Assembly: GCA_010094045.1 (NCBI GenBank)
Contig: ML986664.1
Coordinates: forward strand, 1-64,000
Source of the DNA: Lojkania enalia
Lineage: Eukaryota; Ascomycota; Dothideomycetes; Pleosporales
Length of the DNA: 64,000 bases
Direction: 5' to 3'
Made by a program: the position numbers and the translations under genes. Of the stretch, positions 1-13,883 are shown piece after piece (the stretch's first letter is position 1; every line of letters starts with the position of its first letter). Under the pieces are notes generated by a model. It saw nothing but the letters and a program-made list of their open reading frames with translations, was not told the DNA's origin and did not search any database.

Positions 1-1332
1 GTAACCTAAATTTATATATATTACTTAGAGTTTTAAACTATTAGAAGTCTTCTTATAGAAGTAGTTCTAGTAGGGTATATAGTTATATATTAAGGCGATC
101 TAATATAACCTATACGTTTAGAAGAACAATTCTTATTATTTTAAAGGCCTTTTAATAGTTGTTATACGTAAATATATTAAAAAACGCGTTCTTAAAGGCT
201 GGAAGGAAGCCTTCTTTATTAATATGGTAGACGTATTAGTATACTAAATCTTATACGTGCTGTAAATACTTCAGCTTTAATAGCGAGAAGTAAACTATAT
301 TAAAAGGCTAAAGTATATACAATAAATAAGAAGATATATAAAGTATTAGAATCTTTTATATAAGGTAGTAATTTTTAAATTCCTAGTTAAAGTAGCTTTT
401 ATAGCCGTCTAAAATAAGTAGCCTATATAATTCTACCTAACGCATCTTTATATACTTATTAAAGTACTTTAGCTACTTAAGACTAAGCGCGTTATTTATC
501 CAGCCGTTTTTAGAGACTAAAATTTTCTAATCGTATAGTATACCTGTTTCTTTATACTATATAGAGATATAGACGCGTCTTTTATAGATAATAAATAGCG
601 GGGTCGTATATATAGTAGTATAGATGCTTTAAATAACTATAACCTACTTATAATTGTCTAGCTATATAAGAGTAGGCCTTATATAATATTCTAAATCTAT
701 AACAACCTTTATAGTACTAATAATACCTATCTAAAAGCCTATCTTATTAAAGTTGTAGATATTATTATTATATATACTATATTTTACAATTATATTCTAT
801 ACGAGCTTAAACTACGTGTTAATAACCTCTAGATTCTCTTATTTTATTCTTTAGTAATTCTTTACTTAATTAAAAGCTATTTTAAACTTATTTATACGTA
901 TTATAAATCGTTTAGACTAATTCTTTCTTATAGGTATTTTACTACGTACGCCTAATAGTTTATCTACTATATCTACTACCTTATATAGCTGGGGCGTAAA
1001 TCCTTGTAAATTAAGGTTAAGAATATATTATACAATTGTTTATTCTTTAGTTACTATAAGATTCTAGCGATTTAGTTATATACGAGGGTAAAACGCAATT
1101 CTATAAAGTCGAGTAGAGAGTTATTAATATTATATATTAAAAGCTATAGCAGCGCGTTACACGCTCTTAAACTAGCCTAATTTATACGTTTATAAGGTAA
1201 GCTTAATTCTACCTTTTTATTAAATTAATAGAAGGTTATATTATAGATTTATTATAGTTCGTACGTAGTATTTATAATACTAAGAAAAAGTAGCCGCTTC
1301 AATAGTTTAGCCGCTTTGATAGTAGAATACGT
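1..1332 (-). mobile_element. Family A Fot/pogo-like DNA transposon, partial (left end beyond window)
   Basis: The sequence is the reverse complement of the family A element at 3028-4876, aligning from the window start to its terminal inverted repeat (TIR). The TIR ends with a GTAGAATACGT terminus at 1332, followed by a TA at 1333-1334. It is a RIP-degraded transposase gene with stops in every frame. It is inserted into the family B element that resumes at 1335. Assignment to the TA-inserting pogo/Fot group rests on TIR style, TA duplication and size, not on a readable transposase. Confidence 0.8.
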
Positions 1333-1334
1333 TA

Positions 1335-2396
1335 TATATATACTTTAATAGTAAGAAGTAGCCTATATTAAATAGCTGTAGTAGATATAATAAATATAAT
1401 AGTATATAGAGATAGATAATCTTTTCCTCCTTATAGATTTCTTAAAACTTAAGTAAAACGTAACTATTATAGCTATTAATAACTAGTAATTAATAGGTAT
1501 CTATTATACGGCTCTTTATATACTAATTAAAGTACTTAAATTAGGTAATACTAATCTTATTATTTATCTAGCTATTATTACTAGTTATAATCGCCTAATC
1601 GCCTAATTTATTATTACTCTTATATTAATAAGATAGGTAGTAAACGCTTTTAAAAATAATAAGTAGTAGGATTATCTAGCTAATTATATTAATTACTAAG
1701 ATTATAATAGTCTATTTATAATTATTCGGCTAGATAGCCTTTATACAATAATTCTCTAACTCTATAATAACTAGCTAAGCTAATATTTAGTTTATAATAA
1801 AGTCTATCTTATAAAAATTATAGGTATTCTTATCTTAAATTCTGTACTTCTCTTTTATACCTTATAAAAGCTAGAACTATATACTTATAATTATTAGATC
1901 TTTATATAGGGCTTTCTACTAATTATAAAGACGGTTTAATTAGATTTTAAGGCGTTTAGTACGCTGTATAAAGTTTTAAGACTAGTAGATACTAACCTAA
2001 CTAGCGCTATACTTAGCTAATAGTCTATTTACTATAGCTTATATACTATTAATTATAAGCGGAAATCCTCGTAAATCCTAATTAGAAATATAGCTAATAA
2101 ATACCTCCTCTTTAATCTTTATAAGCTTTTTTAAATTTGGCTTATAATCGCGTTACGCAACTATTCTAGTCTATTAAAAGTAGAGTATTTTAAGAGTAGT
2201 AAAAAGTTATTATAGTACTATTTATAGTTAAAACTTAACCTTTATTAATAGCTAAAATTATAATAATAATTTATAATTCTTTATAGGTTAATTATATATT
2301 ACTATATTAAGCTATTATATATTAATCTAAATAGGCCGTTAAAAGTTTAGTAAGATAATAGCTTACTTATACTAACAGCTCGCTTATAAACTATAT
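1335..2396 (-). mobile_element. Family B DNA transposon, partial
   Basis: The right-hand 1.06 kb of a family B element. It ends in the family B TIR (CTTATAAACTATAT at about 2383-2396), next to TA. It overlaps the copies at 32440-33503 (about 260 bp shared) and 47859-48378, which together imply a full length near 1.86 kb. The coding potential is destroyed by RIP. The left part was displaced by the family A insertion ending at 1332. Confidence 0.75.
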
Positions 2397-2473
2397 TAGA
2401 ATATATTAATAGATTTATAAAATATAGAATCTATATATAATATTAAAAGAATAGTCTTAAACGTAATATAGTA

Positions 2474-2694
2474 ATATACTCTATAAGCGAGCGGCTACTA
2501 TAAGCGAGTAGCTATTCTACTACCTATACTAGACTTCGCACGCGACTTCCTTAATATTACTATAGTATATTAATTAGATATTCTAGTAGAGGATTATTAA
2601 GTTCTTTTTTCGCCTAATTAGTAGATATAAATATTATAGCTAGCTGTTTTATAGTATATATAGTATTATACACGCTGTATACTACTTAATACTA
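2474..2694 (+). mobile_element. Family E DNA transposon end, truncated by GyB
   Basis: The TIR contains two copies of a GCGAG-type motif (ATAAGCGAGCGGCTA, then ATAAGCGAGTAGCTA). The same sequence recurs at 60586-60797. The element is cut at 2695 by the start of the GyB LTR. The 77 bases between family B and this end (2397-2473) show nothing recognisable. Confidence 0.6.
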
Positions 2695-3027
2695 TATTAC
2701 TAACCTATATCCTACTAGTATATATAACGACTACTGTTGCAGTTGTATATATACTAGGGCTTATTTACGTTAGGTTAGTTAGAGGTAGTAGCTTTAATAA
2801 AGAGAGAGTATTAGGATTGCCGGGTCTTTAAGTATAATAAGTATATTTAGAAGTCTAATATAGTAATAAGATAAATCTACGAGAATAACTATATAGGATT
2901 TAATCTACTAAAGAGATTTTCCGTCTTATATAGTTAGGTCTAAAACTGCTAAGTCTAGCTTATTAGGTCTATTAGATCTATTAGGTCCGTTCTACTATAT
3001 TTAACACCTCTACTATTATTATATATA

Positions 3028-4876
3028 ATATATTCTACTATTAAAGCGGCTAAACTATTAAAGCGGCCACTTTTTCTTAGTATTATAAATACTACATACG
3101 AACTATAATAAATCTATAATATAACCTTCTATTAATTTAATAAGAAGGTAGAATTAAGCTTACCTTATAGGCGTATAAATTAGGCCAGTTTAAAAGCGTA
3201 CGACGCGCTACTATAGCTTTTAATATACGATATTAACAACTCTCTACTTAACTTTATAGAATCGCGTTTCGCCCTTATATATAACTAAATTGCTAGAAGC
3301 TTATAGTAACCGAAAAATAAACAATTATACAATATATTTTTAACCTTAATTTACGAGGATTTACGCCCCAGCTATATAAGGTAGTAGATATAGTAGATAA
3401 ACTATTAGGCGTATATAGTAGAATATTTATAGAAAAGAATTAGTCTAAACGATTTATAGCGTATATAAACGAGCTTAAAACAGCCTTTAATTAAGTAAAG
3501 GATTGCTAAAGAATAAAATATAAGAATCTAGAGGTTATTAACATGTAGTTTAAGCTCGTATAGGATATAATTGCAAAATATAGTATATATAATAATAATA
3601 TCTACAACTTTAATAAGATAGGCTTTTAGGTAGGTATTATTAGTACTATAAAGGTTATTATAGGTTTAGAATATAATATAAAGCCTACTCTTATACAGTT
3701 AGACGATTATAAGTAGGTTATAGTTATCTAGAGTATCTACGCTGCTGTATATATAACTCTCCTATTTATTATCTATAAAGAACGCGTCTATATCTCTATA
3801 TAATATAAAGAAGTAGATATACTGTATAATTGGAAAATTTCAGTTTCTAAGAACGGCTGGACAAATAACGCGCTTAGTCTTAAATAGCTAAAATACTTTA
3901 ATAAGTATATAAAGATGCGTTAGATAGAATTATATAGGCTACTTATTTTAGACGGCTATAAAAGCTACTTTAACTAGGAATCTAAAGATTACTACCTTAT
4001 ATAAAAGATCCTAACACTTTATATACCTTCTTATTTATCGTATATACTTCAGCCTCTTAATATAGTTTACTTCTTACTGTTAAAGCTAAAGTACTTATAG
4101 TATATATAAGACTTAGCGTGCCGACGTATCTACTATATTAATAAAGAAGGCTTTTTTCTAGCCTTTAAAAACGTGTTTTTTAATATATTTATGTACGAGA
4201 ACTATCGAAAAGCCTTTAAAGTAATAGGAATTATTCCTCTAAACGCGTAGGTTATATTAGATCGCCTTAATATATAACTATATACTCTACTAGAACTACT
4301 TCTATAAGAAGACTTCTAATAGTTTAAAACTCTAAGTAATATATATAAATTTAGGTTACAATTAATACTTGTATAAAAGTCTTTTATACGATTACTAAAA
4401 GAGGTATAAGAAGGATTCTTACAGCTTATAAAAGGTGCTGAGTTAATGCTATATTAGAATACGCTTCTTTAAGCTCGCAACTCTAAGTTTAAAAGGTAAT
4501 TAGAAGAAGTAACTAAGCGTAAAATATATAAAAGAAAGTATATTTAATATAGTAGTATAGTATCGTATAGCGAGGGATCTTTATATATAGCTGCTAAAGT
4601 ATTTATAGGCTCTTAGCCCTTTAAGAAAACTCGTAGTACTAATACTTAAGAAAGGGCTTAACCAGCTTAACAATACTATAGTAACTGTAGTAAGACTAGA
4701 TATAACGCTTGTACATGCTAAAAGAATAGTAGGGAAAATTCTAAATTAGATAAAAATATATTATATATAGAATCTCTTATTAGTATTAAGTAAATTAACT
4801 TTTTATATATAGTATTTATTATACTAAGCAAAAGTAGCTGCTTTAATAGTTTAGCTACTTTAATAGTAGAATGTAT
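3028..4876 (+). mobile_element. Family A Fot/pogo-like transposon, full length (1849 bp) inside the GyB LTR
   Basis: Both TIRs are present. The left begins near 3028 with ATATATTCTAC and carries two AAAGCGGC sites; the right ends at 4876. TA duplications lie at 3026-3027 and 4877-4878. Removing the element plus one TA restores a 538-bp LTR equal in length to the GyB partner LTR, which fixes the boundaries to the base. The transposase is riddled with RIP stops and not translatable. Other copies lie at 1-1332, 21575-21907 and 27701-31402. Confidence 0.9.
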
Positions 4877-5558
4877 TATAGGTTGTACTATATTTTATTA
4901 TCTAACTAATTATCTCCCTAGTTTCTATAGTCCTACTACTTACTATCTAATAATTAGTTTCTAATATACTTCTACCTATTATTACCTTATTAGTCCTCGT
5001 CTAAGTTAACCTATATAATAGCTAATATTAGATTAAGCCCTAGCTATAGAGGTAGTACCTTTTAGCATTCTATATTTATAATACCTACTCCCCCCTCTAT
5101 AAGTTTATCTTAAAGCTCTTTAATCTATTACCTTATCTATTCTATCTAGGTATAGTATGCTACTATCCCTAGTAGCTTATTCTAGCTTCTAACATATTCT
5201 ATATAGGTATACTATAGTACTATATCTATATTTTTCGGTTCTAGGATTAGTACTTTATATATTCTAGTAGATCCTACTTAGCTCGTAAGTATAGCCCTAT
5301 TCTTTTTTCTTTTCCCTTCCTACTATACTAAAGGTTCAACGCGAAAATACCTCTACCTATAACTATTATACTAGTTACTTAATTCTTTCTCTAGGCGTTA
5401 TAATAGATCCGTCTTACTATTATTTAAACTGCTAGTCTACAACTTATAACTACTATAGTAATACTACCCTTTCTTCTATATATAGAGAATATCTTTCTTA
5501 GAGTTTATCCTGCGATCTTTCTCTAACCGAGGGTACCCTTTACTATTTCCTAGCAAAT

Positions 5559-6090
5559 ATGTCGAAGGCTTATAAAAAGTCTACCTCTATCTATTAAGAT
5601 TTTGTAGCTACTAAGAAAGAGGAGATTTATTATCTTAAGGAATCTACGCGTCGCTATTATACGGCTCTTTCTTATTTAGAGTATACTGAGAAACGCGTCC
5701 GTTCTCTAGAAGAGTATAGTCTAGATCTTGGAAAATAAGAGGTAAAGTTAATAGAAGAGTAAGAGAGGTTAGAGGAAGAAGAGAGGAGGTCTACCAGGTC
5801 CGAAGCGCCCTCTACTACCGCTCTGAGTTCTATATAAGAGGCTTCTTCTATATTACCGCCGCTATTACTTCCTAACTAAACTTTACTTAATAACCTATTA
5901 TTCTAGCTTTTTAATAAAACTCCTTTAGCTTTATAGTATAGTTAGTTAGGTTCTATACTAGTTCCTATAAACTTTCCTTCTATAAGTATCTTTCCTACTT
6001 TACTAAATACTTCTACTAATGTCTAAACCGCTTTCTTACTAGTATATATTCTACTTTATATTCTTATTCTAGTTCTATATTAATAGCTTC
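5559..6090 (+). pseudogene. Antisense accessory ORF of GyB (relic)
   Basis: The plus strand, opposite to GyB pol, holds a readable frame starting ATG-TCG-AAG at 5559. It is interrupted mainly by TAA and TAG codons that are plausible RIP products of CAA and CAG. The product would be about 170 residues. It has a lysine- and glutamate-rich middle with coiled-coil character (for example RSLEEYSLDLGK, then an EERLEEEERR-type run), followed by a Ser/Thr/Pro/Leu-rich tail. It lies between the integrase end and the 3' LTR. A similarly placed and oriented relic occurs in GyC at 59624-59983. I do not recognise the family. The 3' end is uncertain. Confidence 0.5.
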
Positions 6091-9000
6091 TTATAGTAGT
6101 ATATTATCTAGTACTAGTTCTAGTTTTAACTTATGAAATACTAGGTGTATTTTTATATTACTTAGTAACCTTAGTTTAAAATTTATAGGTTCGACCTATT
6201 CTTTAATTAGAAATAGTCCTATTCTTTTATAATCTAACTTTTTCGTAGGTCTTTTAGTCTTTAAGTTTTTTATTAACAGGAAAACTTTACCCTCCTCCTT
6301 AAAAGTTAGTCCCTTAATCCTTAACTTATTAGCCTATTCTACTATTTTAAGGTTTCTTAACTAAATCTTTTCTTTAAGTTGATTATAGACTTCCTTTATT
6401 TCTTTAGCTTTCTAGTCTACTAGTAGAACTAGAAATCTCTTCTTATTCTATTTCTAATATATAATAGCTTTCCGTCTGTAGTTAGTTTTAAAGGGTGTAG
6501 TCCTTATAGTACTCTAGATTATCCTATTATAGGCTATCTATATTATAGGTAATAGTTTAACCTAGTTGTTTTATTATTTATTAACGTATATTCTTAAATA
6601 TATTTTTAGATTCTAGTTAACTTATTCTATTTAACCGTCTATTTATAGGTAGAAGTTAGTTAATATCTGTTATTAGATTCTAATCTTTTTAATCTAGCTC
6701 TACTAGTACTTAAATATAAATAACTTATTTCTATCTAAAATAATATACTTTAAAACTTTATTCTCCGCGAATACTATATATAATAACTTATACGCTAGTT
6801 TAGGTACTGTTATTATTTCTAATACTAGTCTAAAGTACGTATATTTTATTAGTTAATCTACTACGTTTATAATTATATTATATTTTCTTTCTAACTCTAG
6901 TTCTATTAATTCTAGTAATTTAGTTATAAAATTAATTGTAATCTATTCCTATAGTCCTTTAAGTACTTCTAATAGTTATAAGAATTTATAAGGCTTATAT
7001 CTTATAGTCTTATTCTTTCCGCATTCTATATACTTATAGAGTATATCTTATACTTCTCTCCTTGTATTAGCGAGGGTAAAACTCTTCCTTAGCTTTTACT
7101 CTATTTCTACTACTCCTAGATATTCCTATTCTAGTAATTCGTATAATTCTTTTATTATCTACTAATATATGTACGAGTATATATATAGTTGTTTTTAAGT
7201 TATATTTCTAATCACCTTTACTTTTTTGCTATTTATTAGATATCGCTCTACTATTTATATATTCCTTAGCTTTTACTACTAAGCTTACTCTAGTATAGGT
7301 AGTTTTATAACTTAGGCGACTTATAGGTAGTTATATATAAGGGATCTATCTAATTCTTATTTTAGGATCGTATCTCTTTTATACTTTTCCTTAGTTATAT
7401 AGTCGGCTCTACGACTTAGTACGTCTGTAGCTATATTTTCTAACCCTTTCTAGTATATTATCTTAAAGTTATAGTCTACTAGTCGTTCTATCTATTATAT
7501 TTATCTTTCTATAAGTTCTTTTATTATTATAAAGTATATAAAGTTTTTATAATCTATTTAGACTTTAAATAGATATTTGGTTCCTACTAGATATACTTAC
7601 TATTCTCTTAACACTTTAACTATTACTGACAGTTCCTTGTCGTATATATCGTAGTTAAATTCCTCTAATTTCATTTTTCTTAAAAAGTAGGCTCGTAGCC
7701 TCTACTTTCCGTCTTCGTCTTACTAACTTAAGTAAGCGTCTATTACTTTATCTAAAACATCCGTTTCTACTTAGAATTATTTTTCTAGGTCTGGTATTCT
7801 TAGTATTAATACTAAGGTAAAGCAAGCTTTTAATTCTTTAAAGGCTTTTTACTATACTTCTTACTATTTAAATTCTTTTTCTTTCTTAGTAATCTCTATT
7901 AAGGGTACTACTACTCTAGAGTACCTACTTATAAATTTCCTATAGAAATTCGCGAAGCCTAAGAAGGACTAGACTTATTTAACTAAGATAAGTACTAACT
8001 ATTCTAGTATTACTTTAACCTTTTCTTATTCTATCTTAATACTATTTCTAGATATCTAGAATCCTAGGAACTCTATTCCTATTTTATAAAACTCGTACTT
8101 CTCTAAAGCTATAAGTAATTTATACTCCTACAGTTTCGCTAATACTTTTCTAATATATTCCTTATACTCTCTTAGCGATCTATTTATATAGACTAGAATA
8201 TTATCTAAATACGCTGTTATAAATATATCTAAATATTCTCTTAATATATTATTTATAACCGCTTAGAAGGTTACTAGTATATTTATAAGTCTAAATAGTA
8301 TTATTAGGTATTTAAAGAAACCTTCTCTTATTTTAAACGCCGTTTTCTATTTATAGCCCTCTTTTATCCGAATTTAGTAGTATCCTTCTCTTATATTAAA
8401 CTTTATAAACTACTTAGCTCTTTATAACTAACTTATAAGTTCTATTATCCTAGATAATAGATATCTATTTTTCTTAGTTGCGTTGTTTAGTTGCCTATAG
8501 TCTATATACAGCCTTAGTTTACTATTCTTTTTAAGTACAAATAGTATTAGTAATACTATTTTACTCTAGCTTAGTTGTATATATCCTCTTGCTAAATTCT
8601 TTTAGATGTACTTTCTAAGTTCTTCTCTTTATTCTCAGTTTAAGTTATATATTAGACTAGATTTTAGTTTCTTTTTATCCTTAATAATAATCTTATAGTT
8701 ATATTTCTTATATTTAGATAACTCTCCGTTTTCTACTTCTTTATATAGCCCTATAAATTTATTATAATCCTCTTAGATTTCTTAAAATATATTTTCGTCC
8801 TATAGTTCCTTATATACTTTCTAAACTATGATAATACCTAGTATCTATTTTATTTTCTTAAAATATCTAGTTATTATAGCTACTAATACTCTCTATATTA
8901 ACTATAGACCTGAGAGATACTTTACCCTATACTATCCTACTACCCGTTCTATCTTAGAGCGGCTTTATAGTCTATAAACTATCCCTTACTACTAATCTAC

Positions 9001-12000
9001 TCTAGGACTATATTTAGCTAGCTAGTCTATGCCTAGTAATATATTAAATATTCCTAGGTTTATAATATTAATACTCCTTATATTAGTATATTCTATAACG
9101 TTAAGCGCTTGCTTTTTAGTTTCTATTAGTATAACTCCTCTACTATAGTCTATTAGCTTATTATCCGCTAGGTATATTATATAAAGTACTACTTTTTCCC
9201 TCTACTCTATATTATTTTTATAAACCTATTATACTAATATAAACATGTCTAAAGCTCTACTATTAAGTAATACTCTAAGCTTCCTCCTATTAAACTCTAT
9301 TTAGAGTACTATATATAAAGGTACTATACTAGTAACCCTTCTAATAGCTTTCCTACCCGGTTTCTTAGTATAGCTATTACTTTAAGAGCTACTTAGTTTT
9401 TTAACTAAGATAGAAAGAACTTTACCTTTTTCTTTCCTTCTCTATATAGCGGATATCTATCTATACTATATCTTGTCTATAGTTTTTAGGTATAAGCGGC
9501 CTTTACCTATTTACTGTATATCTTATACTTCTATCCTAAAAAATACTATTGCTATTCGATTAGTTAGTAGTTTTTATCTAATCCTTACTATTTAAGTACT
9601 CTAAATACGTCTTAATAGTACCGGCATTTAACTATATATTATTTCTAGCTTAAAGCTTTATATTCCTTTAAATATATATTATTCTTAGGACGTTTCTCTT
9701 CCTTAAGTATACTTACTCCTATTATCTTATAAGCTATAATGTTAAGTCGTCTCTTAACGTCTCCCTATATCTCTCTTACCTTTAAGACTAGCTTTTTCAG
9801 CTCTTTAGCTTTTACAACGATTTTACTAAGCTGGTATAGATACTCTATTCTAAGGTAAATTAGACTTCTATAAATCTAATAATGCCCGTTTTCTACGTAA
9901 TCTTCTATCTTATCTTAAGATAGTAAGATTCTCGGTAATAATTGTATATCTATTCTTAGCTACACTTCTAATTTTATTTTAATGCCCTTATATATTAAGT
10001 AAATGTCCTAATAATAGCTAGCCCAATCTTTTTTACAGCTATTCTTATAGGGTAGTATATATTTCCCTTTCTTACCTTTTACCTATTCTATAGAATAGCC
10101 TTAATATATCTCCTATACGTACTCGAATACTTCCTTATCTATAATCTTTCCTACTAATTTTACTGCGGCTTCTAGTATATTCTAGTTGTTTCAGAACGTT
10201 GCTTCTTTAAACGGTATATTCTAATATTTCTAAAGGTATAATCTTATTTAATATATTTTATTATAGATCTAGTATTTCTTTTACTTTATTCTTTCTAGGA
10301 TTAATATACTATCGAGTCTTAGTGTGCTTAGTAGATATTCTATATATTAGATGACTACTACTACCCTTCTTAGCTGCGGCTAATAATTACTTCCTTCTTT
10401 TACTAAATAGTGCGTCCCGCATCTATTATCTATATAATATATCTAGTACTATATAGGGTATTAGTATCTATTAGTAGGTTGCGCAGTTATTATTCAGGCT
10501 TTCTTCTTCTTATTTAGATATTCTTTCGTATAATGCCCTTTCTATCTATATAGAAGATACGCTCCCTCCTTAAGCCTTTCTTTCTTAAGATTACTTATCC
10601 TTAATTATTGGTAGTTCTTTCCCTTGTCCTTTTCGACTTTTCTAAGGACTATTAAATTACCATCCTATAGTACCGTCTTATTCTCCTTCCTAGTTGGTAT
10701 AAATATTTGCGGCTAGAATTATTTCTCTATCTCTCGCTCGTATTAACAGTTATTAATTCTAACTACTAATTCGATTATTTCTAATAGCTCTGTTAACCTT
10801 TCTTCTCTAGTTAGGTCATCTTTAACCTTATCCTTAAGCCCTTTATAGAAGATTCCTACTAATACGCTATTATCCTATTCTAGTCTAGTGCTAAGTCTCT
10901 AAAATTTTATAGTATAGTCTATTATCCTCTTAGTCTAGATTAGCCTTAGCAGTTTCCTTTATACTTTCTATTCTATATCTACTTCTCCGAAGACATTTCG
11001 GACCTTATTCTTAAATCCTTTCCAGCTCTTAAAGAGTTCGTCCGTAGATTCTCTAGTCTTCTTTATATTGCCTCTATTTTCCAGCTAATCAGCTATAAAT
11101 AGTTCGGCCTATACTAGCGGTATCTCTTCTATATTTATTATTGCAGCTAAGATCTTATCCTCGTCTAAGAAGAAGGTTATACTATTAAACCTAAAGTATA
11201 GCTCTATTAATATAAGAAAGGGGTTAATATATTCCTTTTTGCTATTAAACTTCCTTAGTAAAACTATCTTAGCTTATACTTATTATGTAGCTTTAACTAG
11301 GTCAGCTCTAGCTACAGCTAGCTCGTATTATATCTATATAATACGGGTTTCCTATTTCTATACTTTTTATACTATAACTTCTTCTAGAACTTATAGCTTT
11401 TAGGTTATTATAACTTAACTTTATAATATAATAGACATCTTTAGATAGTTTCTATTCTCTTAATATTAGGTAGTTATTATATTACTAACCTATATACTAC
11501 TAATATATATAATAACCGCTGTTGCAATCGTATATATACTAGAGCTTACTTATATTAGGTTAGTTAGAGGTGGTAGCTTTAATAAAGAGAGAGTATTAGG
11601 ATCGCTAGGTCTTTAAGTATAATAAGTATATTTAAAAGTCTAATATAGTAATAAGATAAATCTATAAGAATAACTATACAGGATTTAATCTACTAAAAAA
11701 ATCTTCTATCTTATATAGTTAAGTCTAAGACCGCTAAGCCTAGCTTATTAGGTCTATTAAGTCTATCAGGTCTATTCTACTATATCTAACACCTCTACTA
11801 TTATTATATATATAGGTTATACTATACTTCATCGTCTAGCTAATTATCTCCCCAGTTCCTATAGTCCTACTACTTACTATCTAATAATTGGTCCCTAACA
11901 TACTTCTACCTATTATTACCTTATTAGTCCTCGTTCGAGTTAACCTATATAGTAGCTGATATTAGATTAAGCTCTAACTATAGAAGTAGTACTTCTTAGC

Positions 12001-12017
12001 GTTCTGTATTTATAATA

Positions 12018-13580
12018 TTTTTCTTACTTATTTTCCTATATAAAAGTAATATCTTTCTTAGATAATTAAGTTAAAGGTATAGTTATATCGCTCTAGTTAT
12101 CTATAAAAGTTTAATAGAAATTATAAAATTCTATAAAGGATTAGATATCTTTAACTAATTTTAAGGTTAGCTAATTTCTAATTACTACTAGTTTATTAAA
12201 GTCTATTAATAGTTATTCTAGTTTAATAATAAATTCTAAGTAGTCTATCTATATAGTATAGAATTTATATTTCCTTACTTTAAGGTATAATTTTACTACT
12301 TATAGTACGCGTAGTATTTGTTTAATATATTCTCTATATTCTTACTTTATTTTTAAATATATAAGAATATCGTCTAAATATACTATATAGAAATATCTAA
12401 GATATAGTTATAGTATCTTATTAATTCGTTTTTAAAAGGTAGCTAGTATATTAGTAAGTTTAAATAGTATAACTAGATATTTAAAGAATCTCTTTTTTAT
12501 TTAGAATACTATTTTCTACTTATCTTCTTCTTTAATATAGATCTAGTAATATATATTTTAAATATTTAGTTTTATAAAGATTATAGCTTCTTTTAGCTAG
12601 TTTCTTAGGTCGCGGATAAGTAGTAAGGGGTATTAGTCCTTAATTATAATATTATTAAGGGTGCGATAATTAATATATATTCGTAAGTCTATTATTCCTT
12701 TCTTATCTACGAAGAATATAAAGTATACTACTAGTAAGTTTAATTCTTAAATTATTCTCTTTTTTAAGTACTTATCTATGTATTATTCTAGAGCCTCTAC
12801 TTCCCTTAGTATTAGACTATATATTAGTCTATATCTAGGTTCTTTTCCTAGTTATAGCTTAATTTTATAGTTGTATTTTCCGTATTCGGGTAGGTATTAT
12901 AGTAGTTCTTAAAGTTGTTCTATTAAGTATTAATATTCCTAGAGTATACTATATAATACGTTTCCTACTAGGAATAATTCTTTTACTACTTCTTTTACTA
13001 TTATAGTAAGTTATTTCTTAACTAGCTAGCCTAAGTTTTTAAGGATAATTCGTCTAGTTTACTAGTTTATTTAAGAATTTTCTTTTCCTAGCTATAGAAT
13101 TCCTAGAATAATATTATAGTTGGTAATTTCTATAATTTAGAATATCTATTTATATTAGGTTGTTCCTAGGATTTTAAACTCTCCTAGCTCTATAGTATAT
13201 ATAACTTTCTTCTAAAAATCTCTTCCCTTTATAATTTAGATTGTATAGGGTCGTTTTAAGTATACTATAAGTATTCTCTTCCTAGTAATATAGTTACTAG
13301 CTATAAAATTCTTTATTACTCTACTATTATTAAGTATATATACCTTATAACTGTAGTATTATTCTAGTATTATAAGATAATATTCTCCTAAGGTTCTATA
13401 TAGTTAAATTACTTTAGGTTAGTAAGCTATTACTTCTTTTATAGATATATATTTTAGGCATTTCCGTTCTAAATATTTATACTATAGTTTCCCTCTAATA
13501 TATACTTTAGGTAGTAGAGGTCTAAATTTAAGTATTATATAGTTTTAGATTTATTTAATAACCTTCTATCTTATTATAAC
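12018..13580 (-). pseudogene. GyC gypsy retrotransposon pol relic (reverse transcriptase part)
   Basis: A minus-strand gypsy polymerase relic. The YLDD box is preserved at 12369-12380, and the 'FVRKKDGSLRICIDYR'-type upstream box is recognisable near 12660-12720 after allowing for RIP stops. The left end is cut off inside pol where the GyB LTR ends at 12017. The right end is interrupted by the complete GyA element at 13581, and GyC resumes at 19766. The 5-bp ATAAC flanking that insertion is duplicated (13576-13580 and 19766-19770). Confidence 0.75.
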
Positions 13581-13883
13581 TGTTATAGTAATACCGCGAT
13601 ACCTCTGCATCTATACTACCCTTACTATAATACCCGAACCGGCTGCTAGCGACAACTATTAGCTATTAGCTGGAATATAACCGACTTGTCTTAACCATAA
13701 TAGAGGAAGGTTTTACTAACCCGGCTAGCCTATATAGTAGTACAGACCTAGCCTCTATAAAAACCTATATAATGTAGATATCTCTATTCTTTACATAACA
13801 TCTTAATATTTATATATAGTATATAGTAATAGAGTTAACTATTTAAAGTACGATTAATTAACTGTACGTAAACGTCTATAATA
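13581..13883 (+). repeat. GyA 5' LTR (303 bp)
   Basis: Begins TGTTATAG and ends CTATAATA (the canonical TG...CA terminus with RIP change of CA to TA). It is preceded by ATAAC. Confidence 0.9.

Larger units (their letters stand above)
2695..12017 (-). mobile_element. GyB: Ty3/gypsy LTR retrotransposon, RIP-degraded, full length with internal insertion
   Basis: Two LTRs (2695-5083 and 11480-12017) bound an internal region of about 6.4 kb. After removing the family A insertion and its TA duplication, the left LTR is 538 bp, exactly the length of the right one. Read on the minus strand it runs 5' LTR, gag, pol, a purine-rich tract (reverse of 5084-5097, GGGGGGAG-like), then 3' LTR. Recognisable relics include a gag zinc knuckle near 10510-10565 (cysteines changed to tyrosine), the reverse transcriptase YLDD-type box near 8201-8212 (second D reads N), and an integrase C-terminal 'KNLKTKRPTKKLD' stretch near 6230-6300. 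No matching 5-bp target duplication is visible at its ends. Confidence 0.88.

Noticed and set aside
2695..12017. Target-site duplication for GyB
   Set aside because: Flanking 5-mers (TACTA and TTTTT) do not match; the right or left flank was probably rearranged.
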